From NCBI GenBank assembly GCA_036346375.1, contig CM070506.1, forward strand, positions 620,001 through 684,000: 64,000 nucleotides of DNA. The letters run 5' to 3'. Within the stretch, counting starts at the first letter, position 1, and each line of letters begins with the position of its first letter. This DNA comes from Guadua angustifolia (Eukaryota; Streptophyta; Magnoliopsida; Poales; Poaceae). The notes beneath the pieces are model-generated. The model was not told the DNA's origin. It made no database searches and saw only the letters and a list, made by a program, of their open reading frames with translations. Shown here one piece after another: positions 49,201 through 60,870 of this stretch. The position numbers and the translations under genes were made by a program.

Positions 49201-51387
49201 TTGGTATGTCTTCCGCATATTGGCCACTGATTGTTGCCTGACATATTATATCAAAACAAACGTACAATTAAAATTTGGGTCAATTTTTTCAAGAATACGT
49301 GCGACTGAGTATTGCTGCATCAAAGAAGAGGAATTTTGGGTCATTATATGCCATGAATTTCCCCTAATATTACCTAGCTAAGAGAAGACATTGTAACATA
49401 CTGATGGTGGTGAAAGCGATCAAATCCTTTTAACTCAATGGAGCGGCTAAGTAGTAATAAGCATTCTGGACCTTGTGGTACTGAAGTTTGGTCAGCTAGA
49501 CCACAACAAGCTGCTAGTAATGTTGTGCTTGCCTCGAAGAGGTGATAAGGTCAACTGCACCGATCTGATTCATCTCTTTTCTCGGGTACCACACCGTCGT
49601 TCTCTCTTCTCAGTCGGATGCATGAACAGCAGCAGCACTGACGTTTTATTCTGCCTACTACTAGTAGCGACACTAACGAGAAAGGTATGTCGATATAGAT
49701 TGGATGGATAGGTTCAGAATTTTGCTGATTCCCCTATAGATTGCAATTCGGAATTGGAATTGGAATTGGAATTGGGATTAGAAAGAAATGGTCATGCGTG
49801 AGCCCCTCTCTTCCTCTCACAGGACTTCAGAGACCGGTAAAATATCTCCCCTCTCTCTCTTCGTTCTACCGGTTCTGTTATAGTCAGCATTGGTTCCTCG
49901 CACCCTATCCAGGGTTAAGAATTTTGGCGGCAATTTTTTTCGGCACCTAGCGAAATCACCGAATTTCAGAAATTTCAATGCAATTTCAGAATGAAATGGC
50001 TATCCAAAATTTTCAATTTTTCGACAAAATTTGACTGCAGTCGAATGTTTAGGCAAATTTTGATCAAAATTTGAATTTTTGGACAGAATTCAAATGAACC
50101 AACCAAAATTCAACCGAGATAAAAAAATTTTGGAACCCACCGAAATAACCGAATTTTACCGAAATTTGGTAAAATTTTGGCGAAATTCGAAACCATGACC
50201 CTATAACACATGCTAATCACCTTTCTTTCCCAAACCACACCAAACCCCTCAACCTTGGTAATACTCTTGTCATACCTTACCTACAGTGGCAAAGCTACGA
50301 TAAAAATAGAGAGTGGGCTCAAAAGATTAAACTAAATTGAGATAAACATATTAAACAACTTGTAGTAACCGCTAGTACTTCATTGTTTGAGAAATACTTA
50401 TGTGGCATTTGCTCGTCAAACTTTTCGAAATCTATAAATAAGTTGACACCAACCAATCAACCAAATCAGTATTGTCTCTATTCAATCCATTGACAAAGTA
50501 CAACTGATAAAAAAATCATATATTAGAAGAGGATCTCACATTGTCTATTTATTCTTGTGCCAGCCCACTGAATCAGTGAGGCACTCACAACTCACACTAC
50601 ACCGCCTTCCCTACCCTCTCGTTGCTGCTGCCATGGGTTGTTTGTCACCTCATGCCTGCACCCTTGCCAGCTCCTCGGCATCCACTCGACGTCCTCATCA
50701 TGCCCTCACAATCGTTGACTCCTAACAATGTGCATCAAGCGTCCTCAACTCGGTGTGCTACTATGTTCTCGCAAATGAGAGGTATCGAGCCACCTCTCTC
50801 TCTATATGGTCTTTGCATGCATATAGGTTTTAAAGTCCAGTCTTGTATGCAGCAAGCGAAGTTACAAATACCAAATTAAGCTTTGAACAAGCAGCCGCTC
50901 ACCAAACCATATGGTCTAGGAAGTAGTTTATCACCTAGCAAGGTTTCTTCTTCCTTCAGATGAGCTTAAGTGCGTATGTATGCCAAAAAAAAATAAGCGC
51001 CGGTGCTAAAGAGGGTATTTAGGGTTCAGCAACTAGAGGGTATGCTCAAGCCCAACCGAGCCCCTGTTAGCTGTGCCACTGCTAAACTTGTTAAATCCCT
51101 CATATCTGTCTATCATTTCTCTACTGACAATGATCGTTCCATTGAATTTGACGTTTTGGTTTATGCCACCTTTCAGGCCGAATTAACTTGCTGTTCGCAC
51201 AATCAATGATGCCCTCGATCGTTCCTCACAGAAATTAAATTATTTGGCCGGCCGGCCACCCACATTTGATCATCCTCGATCGTGTATTCGGTGGTTGCTT
51301 ATGCTTCCCGAACACGCAAATGTCTTCTACTTTGTCAGTGACCAACGTGCATGCATGCAGGATCTTGACACCGATATATATAGATCG
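49201..51387. other. Intergenic with a short microsatellite and a CGAAAT-rich repeat
   Basis: No gene recognised. A (GGAATT)n run lies at 49750-49776. At 49919-50203 an AT-rich repeat made of AATTTCG/CGAAATT and AAAATTTTGG words runs to GAATTTTACCGAAATTTGG. It recalls the degenerate insert at 23522-24978 in style but is not an obvious copy. Confidence 0.5.
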
Positions 51388-51467
51388 ATCGATGTCAGGC
51401 CCGTTCCTGGGGCATGGCGAGCAGGGCGGCCACCCCGGACCCTCAAACTATCGGGGTCCTGTCATTT

Positions 51468-51692
51468 TTTTTAGATAAAGGATTAACATCCGGTCTCTGC
51501 AAAGCGCACACAGCTAAAGTTTACAAAGTTCTCAGCCATAAGGCTGTAACAACAAAAATTAAAATTAAGGGAACAATAGGAAGTTTATCATTAAAATGAA
51601 AAGCAAATTCTATAGTTGCTTCTCCATCCGCTCTTGGTAAAGATGTCCAAAGTTACCACTTCCAAAGCCCTGCTTGCCCATTGGATGGTTGC
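51468..51692 (-). mobile_element. Retroposon nested in the hAT element
   Basis: 225 bp starting with a T-run (complement of a poly(A) tail). It is flanked by exact 10-bp copies of CCTGTCATTT (51458-51467, 51693-51702). No coding domain; SINE or truncated LINE. Confidence 0.75.
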
Positions 51693-52071
51693 CCTGTCAT
51701 TTATTAGTATAATCAATTTGTGAAGCTCATAACTTTAGATCTATAGATCCGATTGAACTGATTTTTGTTTTGTTAGTTTAGAAATTGAATCTAGTTTCTA
51801 CAGTCCAAATTTCATGTTAATCCAACAGTGGGATCTTCGGGAATTAATATTTTAGTAAACATATGTCAATCTGTTTTTTTGTCGAAACTGAAGCAATCTT
51901 TAATAGTTTGATAAAAATGATTGCAGTAATGAAGCAATTCTATAAGATGAGAAAATTTTTAAAGTTAATTACTTTTTTTATTATGGTTGATATGGTCAGT
52001 TCGTTGAAAAACAAATTTGAAGAACTCTAAGTATTGAAAGGTATATTTGGGCTTTTTCTGAGCTCAACACT

Positions 52072-52503
52072 TTGAAGTCATTGGATTATATTGAACTTAA
52101 AGATTATTGTACTAAGTTGGCAAAAACTTTCTCTATTGATGATTCATCTGATTTTGAGTTAAATAATCTGATTTCTGAGTTAAGAATACTGCAAATGACT
52201 TTACCAGATAGACCAATATCTGCTATGGAGATTTTTGAGTTTGTTAGAAAAGTGAATTGTTATGGTAATATTTTTGTTGCTTATCGGATTTTATTTATTG
52301 TGCCGGTAACTGTGGCATTAGCTGAAAGAAGTTTTTCAAAGTTGAAATTATTAAAGAATTATTTGAGATCTATAATGTCTCAAGAAATGTTAAATGGTCT
52401 GGCAACTTTATATATTGAGAAGAAGTTATTGGATGACATTAATGTTAAAACCATAATTGATGATTTTGCATCCAGTAATGTTAGAATATATTTTCTAAGA
52501 TGA
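52072..52503 (+). pseudogene. hAT transposase C-terminal dimerisation domain
   Basis: The 143-codon frame contains AYRILFIVPVTVALAERSFS, KLKLLKNYLRSIMSQEML and LATLYIEKKLLDDI, the conserved hAT dimerisation region of the plant/animal zinc-finger MYM-like transposase group. The N-terminal zinc finger and catalytic core are missing, and the frame upstream has stops. It ends at a normal TGA. Confidence 0.88.
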
Positions 52504-53027
52504 TCTCTACAAATGTTTGAGGTAAATAATCTCACTTTTATACTTCCATTTATTTATCGGTAACAATTTCTATAATACAATGAATATTATCTTTTTAATT
52601 GATACATAGTAGTATAAAAATATTTTGATGCTTATGTTAGGGAGGCCTTCGTCTATAATTTTGCGCCAGGCCCTAAAAAACTCAGACCGGCCCTGATCGA
52701 TTTGGATATATAAATGTATGAATTAGAAAAGTGATCGAGATGGATGCATGGAGCAAGCAAACCCCAAGCGCAAGTAAAGAAAGAAATGCGATCCGTTCCT
52801 TTGGCCACACGTACCCTCAAGCCAAAGAAATTAAGCTTCTAGCTCCATCGAATCACTTCCATTATCTTCCAAGCTTCCGTATGATCGATTCCCATGGCGC
52901 GCTAGAGCTATATATATACATATCTGTGTTCTGCACATATATAGTATACACCCACCCACCGTCCATTGCCATTGCTCTAGCTAGCTAGCAGCGAGCTTGT
53001 AATTGGCTAGAAACCGCCGCCGCCGCC

Positions 53028-53417
53028 ATGGCTTCCAATAACGTAGCCTCTGAGGTGATCTGCACCGTAGCCAAGCTGAACGACCACCTCGCCACTGCCA
53101 TCACCGGCGACAGCGACGAGGCCAAGAACGGCACGACGACGACCATCGTCACGCTGGAGGGGGAGAGCAACGGTGCCACGATGGAGGCCGAGGGCGACGT
53201 GGATCAGAACCTCGTCGTCGTCGAAGCAGGAGGCGACGAGGAGGAGGAGGAGGAGATCAGCGTGGTGAGTGCCTACACCAACAGCAACTACCATGCCGTA
53301 AACAACTCGGTGTTCGTCGCCGGCAGCTGCGCCGTGAAGGACCCCGGCGTCCACACCGTCATCGTCGAGCGCGTCGACGAGATACGCAACTGTGACGATG
53401 ACGACATCGATCTTTGA
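53028..53417 (+). CDS. Small acidic protein of unknown function, single exon, 129 aa
   Basis: The ATG lies in a strong context (GCCGCCGCCATGGCT). TATATATACATAT is near 52911 and an AATAAA word near 53689. GC-rich codon use differs sharply from the AT-rich flanks, as in many intronless grass genes. The product is hydrophilic and acidic, with a run of Glu near 80-86 (GDEEEEEEISVVSAY) and an Asp-rich C-terminus ending DDDDIDL. The middle part reads NNSVFVAGSCAVKDPGVHTV. I see no signal peptide, membrane segment or known domain and recognise no family. Codon bias, start context and flanking signals support a real gene. Confidence 0.6.
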   Translation: MASNNVASEVICTVAKLNDHLATAITGDSDEAKNGTTTTIVTLEGESNGATMEAEGDVDQNLVVVEAGGDEEEEEEISVVSAYTNSNYHAVNNSVFVAGSCAVKDPGVHTVIVERVDEIRNCDDDDIDL

Positions 53418-53699
53418 CAAAGCGGAGGTATATATATATATCAAATTGAAGTGATTCGTTAAACAATCAATCGTCTTAATGCAAGGTGATGTACGTCGAT
53501 CGATCGAGAGTTAAAACTCATTGATGCGCGTCCTGCCTGTAGTCAATTTGGTGTTGCTCCTCATCTGTCTGTTTGTTTGTTTGTAAGCGCTTCGTCATAT
53601 GTACTTTGTGCTCAAATTGCTTTGATGTACTACTACAATTCAACACACCATGTTATGTAAGTTTAATTTCTTGATGTATGCACTCCAATAAAAAGAATC

Positions 53700-55110
53700 T
53701 AGCTTCATTGCATTTACCGCTGGATGGAAAGAGGAGATCACGAGGAATCCGGATGTGATTTTTTCCGAATTTTTCGCGCTCAAATCGTGGAGATTTTGAA
53801 GCTTCTATTTTTGGTTTCATGGAGGAGATGAGGGAGGACCGGCTGCTCTCTGGCTTGGGCTGAGCTTGAAGACAGGTCTGACACTGGGTCCGGTCCCACT
53901 GTCAGTTTTTTCGAATTAAATAAAGCTGAGAAAGAAATAGGCTCGGATAAAATATTAAAATAGGTTAAAAAATTCCGGAAAAATTCTTAAAAATGCTTTG
54001 TAATATTTTTAACCCAATAAAATTATTTTCGGAATTTTTAAGATTATAAATTTTCCGCATAAACTCTTTATGTAAAACTGAAAATGGCAAAAAGGTTTTA
54101 TGAAATCCATAAAAATCAGTAAAATTAAAATAAAATTATAAATAATAATTAAACAAAAAATATGCAAATTTTTAGGGTGTCACATTCCATCTTACACATC
54201 CTTGGCAACAAACGATCGAGACAAAGAGAAATAAGAACCAGAGCAAATCCGAGCAAAGAAAAAGACGATGTTGTGAGACAAAACAAGAACAAAGAATTGC
54301 ACGAATTTGGTAGATATATTGATGTTTGGAGATCATGAATATTTACAGTTACTCCCTATTCACACTTAAAAGGATAACTAAAACTCACATACAAGAGCAT
54401 CAACTCCTCTCTCCCTAAAGCTCTCTCAAGAACACTTAAAGCTTCCCAAAGACGTAATTCCAAAACCACCTCTACTTCTCCTTTATAGTGGTGGCCAAGC
54501 CAGGCACTCCCTTTCTGAAACCTACATCTAAACCACACACATGGATGCTATCAATTTATACTTGGGCTAACCTGATAACCTAACAACATAGCAAGTCTTA
54601 CACTCAACACAACACTTGAACATGCTTTTAAAAGTGCTCTTCATCATAACGCTCTAATAACGTGATCCACGCTCTTGTCCTCTATTGGCTTGATCTAAAC
54701 CACTTAGACCATCGTCGTGGTTTCACACACCGTCTCTTTTCCGGTATTAGGCATTTCACCGAAATGTCCCTCCACCTTCGCACTTCCATTCATTCTCCTT
54801 GAAGCAACAGGAAAACCAATCAAATTCATCAAAATATCTCCGCATGCTTTGACACGTAGTCCATGGCACGTAAAGACACGCCGTCAAGTCTTCACGCATC
54901 TAGTCTCTTCTAGATCATCTCTGCTTCCACCGACACAATTCAATTATCGACACACCACATGCATCAAGTCGTCTCTTCATGATCCTTATCTTTTATGTGC
55001 TTCCCGCTTGAGTCATATATATAGGCTCATCCAGACTTATCTGACCATACGGCCGGGCCTCAACTCTTTCTTCTAGTCCAGGCTAATCACCGTTATTTTT
55101 ACCTGTGTCG
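53700..55110. other. Degenerate LTR-like sequence
   Basis: 53740-54183 is AT-rich and ends TTTTTAGGGTGTCACA, an end typical of Ty3/gypsy LTRs in grasses. 54186-55110 follows the layout of the solo LTR at 45054-47543 (an AACCACTTAGACCATCGTCG-like stretch, then CCGGTATTAGGCAT), suggesting an old related LTR. Ends and target duplications were not found. Family assignment is tentative. Confidence 0.4.
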
Positions 55111-55827
55111 AACCATATATAGTTACACTGCATGCTTTATTTGCATAGTTACACTGCATAGAATGTTTTAAAGGAATTTATTTGCATTTATTGTGTTTTG
55201 GCTTCTGTCACGAAACATAGTTACACTGCATACTTTAGAAATGTACAAAACTCTTGTTTAGATGAGTCATCAGATCAGATGATTAAGCATCACATAAACT
55301 TCGAACTCAAAACTTGATGTGTCTATGTATTGGGGTTTGCTTCAGTAATCTCTTTTGGAAAAATTGACGAATCCTTTCTCCCTTTATTTCTCATATTTCA
55401 TTTCCAATTAATCTGTGTCCTCCTTTTGTTTGTCTATGCGAGACCAAATTTGCAATTGAATTTGTGGCATGCATGTTAAGCATAAACAAAAAATTTCTTT
55501 TAGTAATTAAAAACCTACAAATCGATCTGAACGGCGGTCACTTTAGTTAATTGTGATAGCTAACCTGATGGCATTCCGTCGTGGCCCAACATCGATCGAT
55601 CGCACCTTTAATTAATTGATCTATCCATCGATCTCCTTAATTTATGCTAAAACCAATCATGAGTGCTTAATAAAGAAAAAAAAAGCAAGAAAAAAAGTAG
55701 CATCCCTAACATGGTGAGACAATCATCAGTTTAGTTCGGCTATTGGGATTACCGGCGCCGTCAATAGCAATCATCATCCATTAACTGGATTCTCCTCGCC
55801 CTTTGTATTTTCAATGCTCAACATGTA

Positions 55828-56093
55828 CTCCCTCCCTCAAAGTTAATAGGCTATATTTTACCTTGGCATATTTACCAAAGAGATATTAATAATAACTAGC
55901 TAGATTTTTCCTAATTATTAACTCTAAGCATTATATTCAATGTATGCATATAGTGAATATGAAATAAAGTTTGATATTTATTAGGGATATAGAGGGACGT
56001 TATACTAATTTTGTATTGGAATATAAAATAAACCTTATATTTGTGTAAAAAAATCATTCAAAATATATGCCATGTAAACTTGGACGGGGGAAG
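55828..56093. mobile_element. Stowaway MITE
   Basis: 266 bp with ends CTCCCTCCCTCAAAGTT and AACTTGGACGGGGGAAG and TA on both sides (55826-55827, 56094-56095). Confidence 0.85.
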
Positions 56094-56265
56094 TATATAA
56101 CATGTGAGGAAAAGAGTCTGAGTTCACAATATATACACTCCTAGTATTAAATATGAGCCTTCTTCGTGTTGATTTACTATGTAACATGTCACTTTGATCA
56201 CCAATTTCTATTGTAATACGTTAAGGTCTATAATATTATGAATGAATTTCCCAAGACAATTATTC

Positions 56266-56455
56266 CCTCCGGACATAAATATAAATCGTTTTGAACATCA
56301 GCGTGGTCTCCAAAAAGCAAGTTTGACCATTAATTTATATTCCAATATATTTATAAAACTCAATAGAATTATAATATTATAAAAGTACTTTGCAAGACAC
56401 ACATATATATAATTTTTATATATCCAATCTAAATATTATAAAAGTACTCTCCAGG
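56266..56455. mobile_element. Partial Stowaway MITE
   Basis: The left end CCCTCCGGACATAAATATAA is Stowaway-like; no matching right end is seen before about 56455, so it is truncated. Confidence 0.5.
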
Positions 56456-56752
56456 TTCTTGTTGACGGCGAGGCCGGCTAGCTCGTGGTTCCTTTCAAAG
56501 CTGGGTTATGAAACTTCTAAAGACCAGACCGATTTTTTTTGAACGAACAGCAAGAGGATTGCTGTAAATTTTATTAAGAAGAAAGAAACGGAAGAAGGGC
56601 TAGTTTTTTAAGGAAAAAACTAGAGAAAACCTCACAACTCAATCGAAACTACCACAGAAACAACCACCCTACTGAATAATCGGCTAGAAACCAGGACACG
56701 GGAGAGAATTACAAAAACACGGGAGAGAAAGAAAAAAAGAAACCAAACGATA

Positions 56753-59700
56753 CTAGTCCATAGCCATGGCGGACATAGAGAAGTCACGACTGAGGACGGA
56801 ATCCTTGATCACGCTGGCCACCTGCTCAGACGTTCTAGTTAACCCCTGGAAAATGCGATAATTTCTCTCTTGCCAGCGATTCCACCAAAAGTAAATGATC
56901 AGACTATCCAAATGTTGTCATATTTCTTTATCATATTGGGATCTCATTTTTCACCACCATTTATATAACGAACCCCCGAAACTCAAATTCTGACATCGAT
57001 CCAACTTTCCCCAGCGTAGGAGACGACCCCATACTTGTCTTGCAAAAGGGCAGTCTTTACAAAGGTGGTTTGATGTTTCCGATGACGCGTTGCAAAGGCT
57101 ACAGATGGCATTGCACGGCCATCCCTTCTTGAGCATGTTATCTGCTGTTAAAATTTTGTTACGAAGCAACGTCCACGCAAAGAAACGACATTTGGGTTTC
57201 GCGTGCGCCTTCCATATCGGGCAGATCTTCGTCTTACAGTAAACGGAGTTGAATTGCACTAGATAGGCAGACTTTGTTGAGTATTGTCCATCCGGGGTCC
57301 ACTTCCAACTTATCTGATCTTCCCTTGATTCATCTCTTTGAATTCGTCGAATCGCTTCAAAGAGTGCAACAAACTCCCTGATTTGCATATCGGAGTTCAC
57401 AGGTGTGCAGAACCGGATCCAGTAATTGTTTGACAAAGCCTGGTGAACCGAGATGTTTTTTCTTCTCGCTATATGGAACAAACTCGGTGCAATATTTTTC
57501 GGTGCTTGCCCTTCAACCCAACTAGATCTCCAAAAGTCTGCCAGTTTACCGTTACCTATCGTGACAATCGTTGAAGCATTGAAAAGTGCAACATTTGTTT
57601 TGTCGCATGGGAGGTCAAGCCCCGACCATGCTCTTTCGTTACATTTCCATCTGAACCACAACCAACAAAGCCTAAGAGCCCTGGCGAAACGATCCAGGTC
57701 TTTGATCCCAATACCCCTTTTACTTTTTGGCAGACAGGTCACCGACCAGTTGATCAAACAGTGGCCCCCACTACAGTTTTTAGGCTCTCTTCCTCTCCAC
57801 AGAAAGCTTCTTCTGAGCTTATCAATGCAGCGGATTAGCCACTTATGAGCAGGGAATACTGTTAGGTGATATATAGGCTGCGCTGTTAACACGGAATTGA
57901 CAAGGGTCTCGCTTCCTGCTTTGGAAAGTAGTTTACCTTTCCAACCTGCCAGTCTGCTACCAATTTTGTCGATCAATGGCTGAATCTCAACTCTCCTTAA
58001 TTCCTTGATGTGCAATGGGAGGCCGAGGTACTTCCCTAGGAAGGTTGAAATTTTGCCAGGGAAAACATTCAACAAATCTTGCAGGAGATCCTGTTGACAT
58101 CTGATCGGATAAATTTCTGTTTTGGAAATATTGATTTTCAGTCCAGAGCATCTTCCAAAAATATCTAGAATTCTGCTAAGTGCTCTCAGCTCGTTCTCAT
58201 CAGCATTTAAAAATATACCAGCATCATCAGCGTAAAGAGAGCATCTCAGTCTTGCTGCTGCCGGTAGCACAGATTTGAGAATACCTCGGCTCGCTGCCAG
58301 CTCCAACAAATTTTGTAGGGGGTCGATAGCTAAGATGAACAGAAGGGGAGATAAAGGATCTCCTTGTCGTACTCCATGCACATGTTTAATTGGCGCCGTC
58401 GGCTGACCGTTGATGAAGACCTTTGAAGAGGCAGTCATGAGTATAGCCACAACCCATTCTCGCCATTTACAGCCAAAGCCTAAAACCTGGAGCACCTCCA
58501 GAAGGTAGGTCCAGTTTAGGGAATCAAATGCTTTTGAGATGTCCAATTTGATGAAGAGCGTCGGAGTTCTTTCCCTGTGAAGTTTTCGGATTACTCTTTG
58601 CACATATAAGAAATTATCATGTATGCATCTCTTTTTAATGAAGGCGTTCTGCGAGACTGAGACTAATTCATCCAGCTTGGGCGCAAGCCTGTTTGCCATT
58701 ATTTTGGTGATGATCTTCATAATGCTATGTATAAGGTTGATTGGTCTGAAACGATCCAGTCTGTTTGCGTTTTCCACTTTCGGAAGAAGAACAATGCTTG
58801 CCTCATTTAACTTGTGCAGGTTTTTATGACGCAGATCAAAGAAGCCCCTAATAGCTTCCAGTAGGTCAGATTTGATGATATGAAGGCAAGTTTTGTAAAA
58901 AAGACCAATATATCCATCGGGACCCGGCGCTTTTTTATTGGGGAGTTCCTGTATGGTGTTAATCATCTCTTCTTCAAAGCACTCATTCTCTAGATCGCAG
59001 AGATCTCTCTCAATGTAGCCCAAGATATTCCAGTGGAGTGCCGTGTCCCTTATTCCATGTTCCCCCAGTGCTTTTGTGAAATATTGGTAAGTTTCTTTTA
59101 GCTTGTCCTACTGTCTGTAGATGACCTTGTCATCTTTCTGTAGTACTCGGATCACATTTCTCCTCCGCCTGGCACTGGCCATCAAGTGGAAGAACCTTGT
59201 GTTGGAGTCCCCCAGACGGATTTTGGTTAGCCTTGAATGTTGTCTCGCTCTAGATTTCTGTATTGCGGCAAGACCGAGCAGCTTGGCTTTAAGATTTTTC
59301 TGAAGTTCTAGTTCGTTTTGCACTAGCGGTCGTCTTTCCTGAGTACTTTCCAAGATGGTGATCGTTACCTGTATCAAAGCTGTTTGAAGCACTATGTTGG
59401 CAAAAAAATTTCTCCTCCATATTTTTAATGCCTTAGCCGTTCTGATCATTTTGACATGCAGCCTCAGGATCGGATCTAATGTGAGAACAGGCTGAGACCA
59501 TGTTTGTGATATTGCCTCCTGGAAACTCGACATCGTGATCCAGCAAGCTTCGAAGCGAAAACCTCTAAAATATTCAAAGGTTACGTTTTCTTGCATGAGT
59601 AGAGGGCAGTGGTCGGAAGTCATTGTTGCCAATGCACAGAGGTCCGCATTTGGGAAGGCCTCATGCCATTCAGTTGATGCTAAGAAGCGGTCAATTCTCG

Positions 59701-60298
59701 TCATAGTGGGTCGATCTTGTTCATTTGTCCACGTGAAGCGGCGGCCTTGAAGGTCCAGCTCCAGAAGCTGCAGTCTGTTGATAGTGCGATTGAAAAGTTG
59801 CATCAATCTCCTATTTGTCAGGCCTCTGTTCTTCTCGTTGGCCTGTCTGATGAGATTGAAGTCACCAAGGATCAGCCATGCAGGTAGAACCGAATCCTGC
59901 AAAGATTCTAATTCGGCTAGGAAGGCTCTTTTTTCATCATCTGCTTGCGGACCATAAACCCCGGTAATGTCCCAAGACAACGCATCGCACCGTGAGGCCA
60001 AAGTTGCGGTGATCGTGTTGGGAGAAGATCTAGGGTTTTGGAGATCATAAAGATCGTCCGAGGCCGCAAGTAAAATTCCACCGGATGTTCCATTTGAAGG
60101 TAAAAAGACCGTCTGATTTGCGAGTCTCGGACCAAGAGTTTCATACAACAAACTCGTCGTCCAATTGGGAATTTTCGTCTCCTGTAGACACACGACAGTA
60201 GCACCGGTTGATAAAATTAGACACTTGGTGCTTTCTCTTTTCGCCGGGTTGTTTAAGCCTCTAACATTCCAAGAAAGAATAGTGCAATTCGTTGACAT
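56753..60298 (-). pseudogene. LINE ORF2: endonuclease + reverse transcriptase + zf-RVT, three internal stops
   Basis: One frame of 1182 codons runs from ATG at 60298 to the natural TAG at 56753-56755, with internal stops at 59108 (TAG), 56951 (TGA) and shortly after it (TGA). The apurinic endonuclease domain shows ILSWNVRGLNNP, LQETK, GDFN and SDHCPLL. The reverse transcriptase shows LFIKLDISKAFDSLNW, GVRQGDPLSPLLFILAID and the active-site YADD. The C-terminal zf-RVT (AWTLLRNKILTADNMLKKGW, CSLCNASSETSNHLCKDCPF) is complete. All three stops fit single CAG-to-TAG or TGG-to-TGA transitions. The enzyme would nick target DNA and copy LINE RNA in place. Confidence 0.9.
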
Positions 60299-60301
60299 TA
60301 A

Positions 60302-60541
60302 CACATGGTAATTCTGCTTGCAATGGCACTAAGTGGTAGGAAATTAAGGAATACAACGAAAAGAACTTGCGGCCGAGGACCACTATTTCCCCCGGCATAA
60401 ACAACAGTAATTCGTTTCTGGACTGCATGGAGTGCACCAAATGAATCATCCTCAGCAACAAGCGAGAGGGACACGATATCAACTCCATCGTGGATTGCAT
60501 CATCTAGAGCTGCTAGCACTGCAGCAGTTCCGAACCCATAC
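60302..60541 (-). pseudogene. Subtilase (peptidase S8) fragment in the LINE inter-ORF spacer
   Basis: The minus-strand frame reads AAVLAALDDAIHDGVDIVSL, then GALHAVQKRITVVYAGGNSG and PRPQV. This is the segment of plant subtilisin-like proteases between the catalytic His and the oxyanion-hole Asn (the N of GGNSGP). Catalytic Asp, His and Ser are absent. It ends a few bases before the LINE ORF2 start. The 12-bp CCGAACCCATAC occurs at its outer edge (60530-60541) and again 46 bp away (60576-60587), a possible joining homology. Probably a captured host-gene piece. Confidence 0.8.
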
Positions 60542-60870
60542 AGGCGACAGCGAAGTTGAAACCACAACAGCTGAACCGAACCCATACCAATACAGGACAT
60601 ACTGCTTACAACATAAGGGCCTGTGGCCACAGACATGACGAAAGTCCTACTGATCTCCAACTGAAACAGGGAGTACCGACTGCAACTAGAAGGCCAAATG
60701 ACCTTTAAGACAACAGACGAAAATACAACAGAAATAAACCACATTGTTACTGCCACATTGGAAGTTAACCGAACCCAACCAGGCCCCCTCAGGACAGCAG
60801 GAGTTTGCGCAAATCCACTTGTCGACATGGGCAGAAAATGCAGCCTCCTTTTAAAGGAAGACTTCCCTGC

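Larger units (their letters stand above)
51396..52695. mobile_element. hAT-superfamily transposon, internally deleted
   Basis: The ends CAGGCCCGTTCCTG and, read in reverse from the right, CAGGGCCGGTCTGAG match hAT termini. The 8-bp flanks ATCGATGT (51388-51395) and ATCGATTT (52696-52703) agree at seven positions, as expected for hAT. Only the C-terminal end of a transposase remains inside, so it is non-autonomous. A retroposon is nested at 51468-51692. Confidence 0.85.

Noticed and set aside
53007..53444. 145-codon minus-strand frame opposite the small acidic gene
   Set aside because: Shadow of the GC-rich exon; the plus-strand frame has the better start context, TATA word and poly(A) word.
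54717..55076. 119-codon plus-strand frame
   Set aside because: Lies in LTR-like DNA resembling the solo LTR at 45054-47543; no domain.
57453..57848. 131-codon plus-strand frame
   Set aside because: Antisense of the LINE reverse transcriptase.
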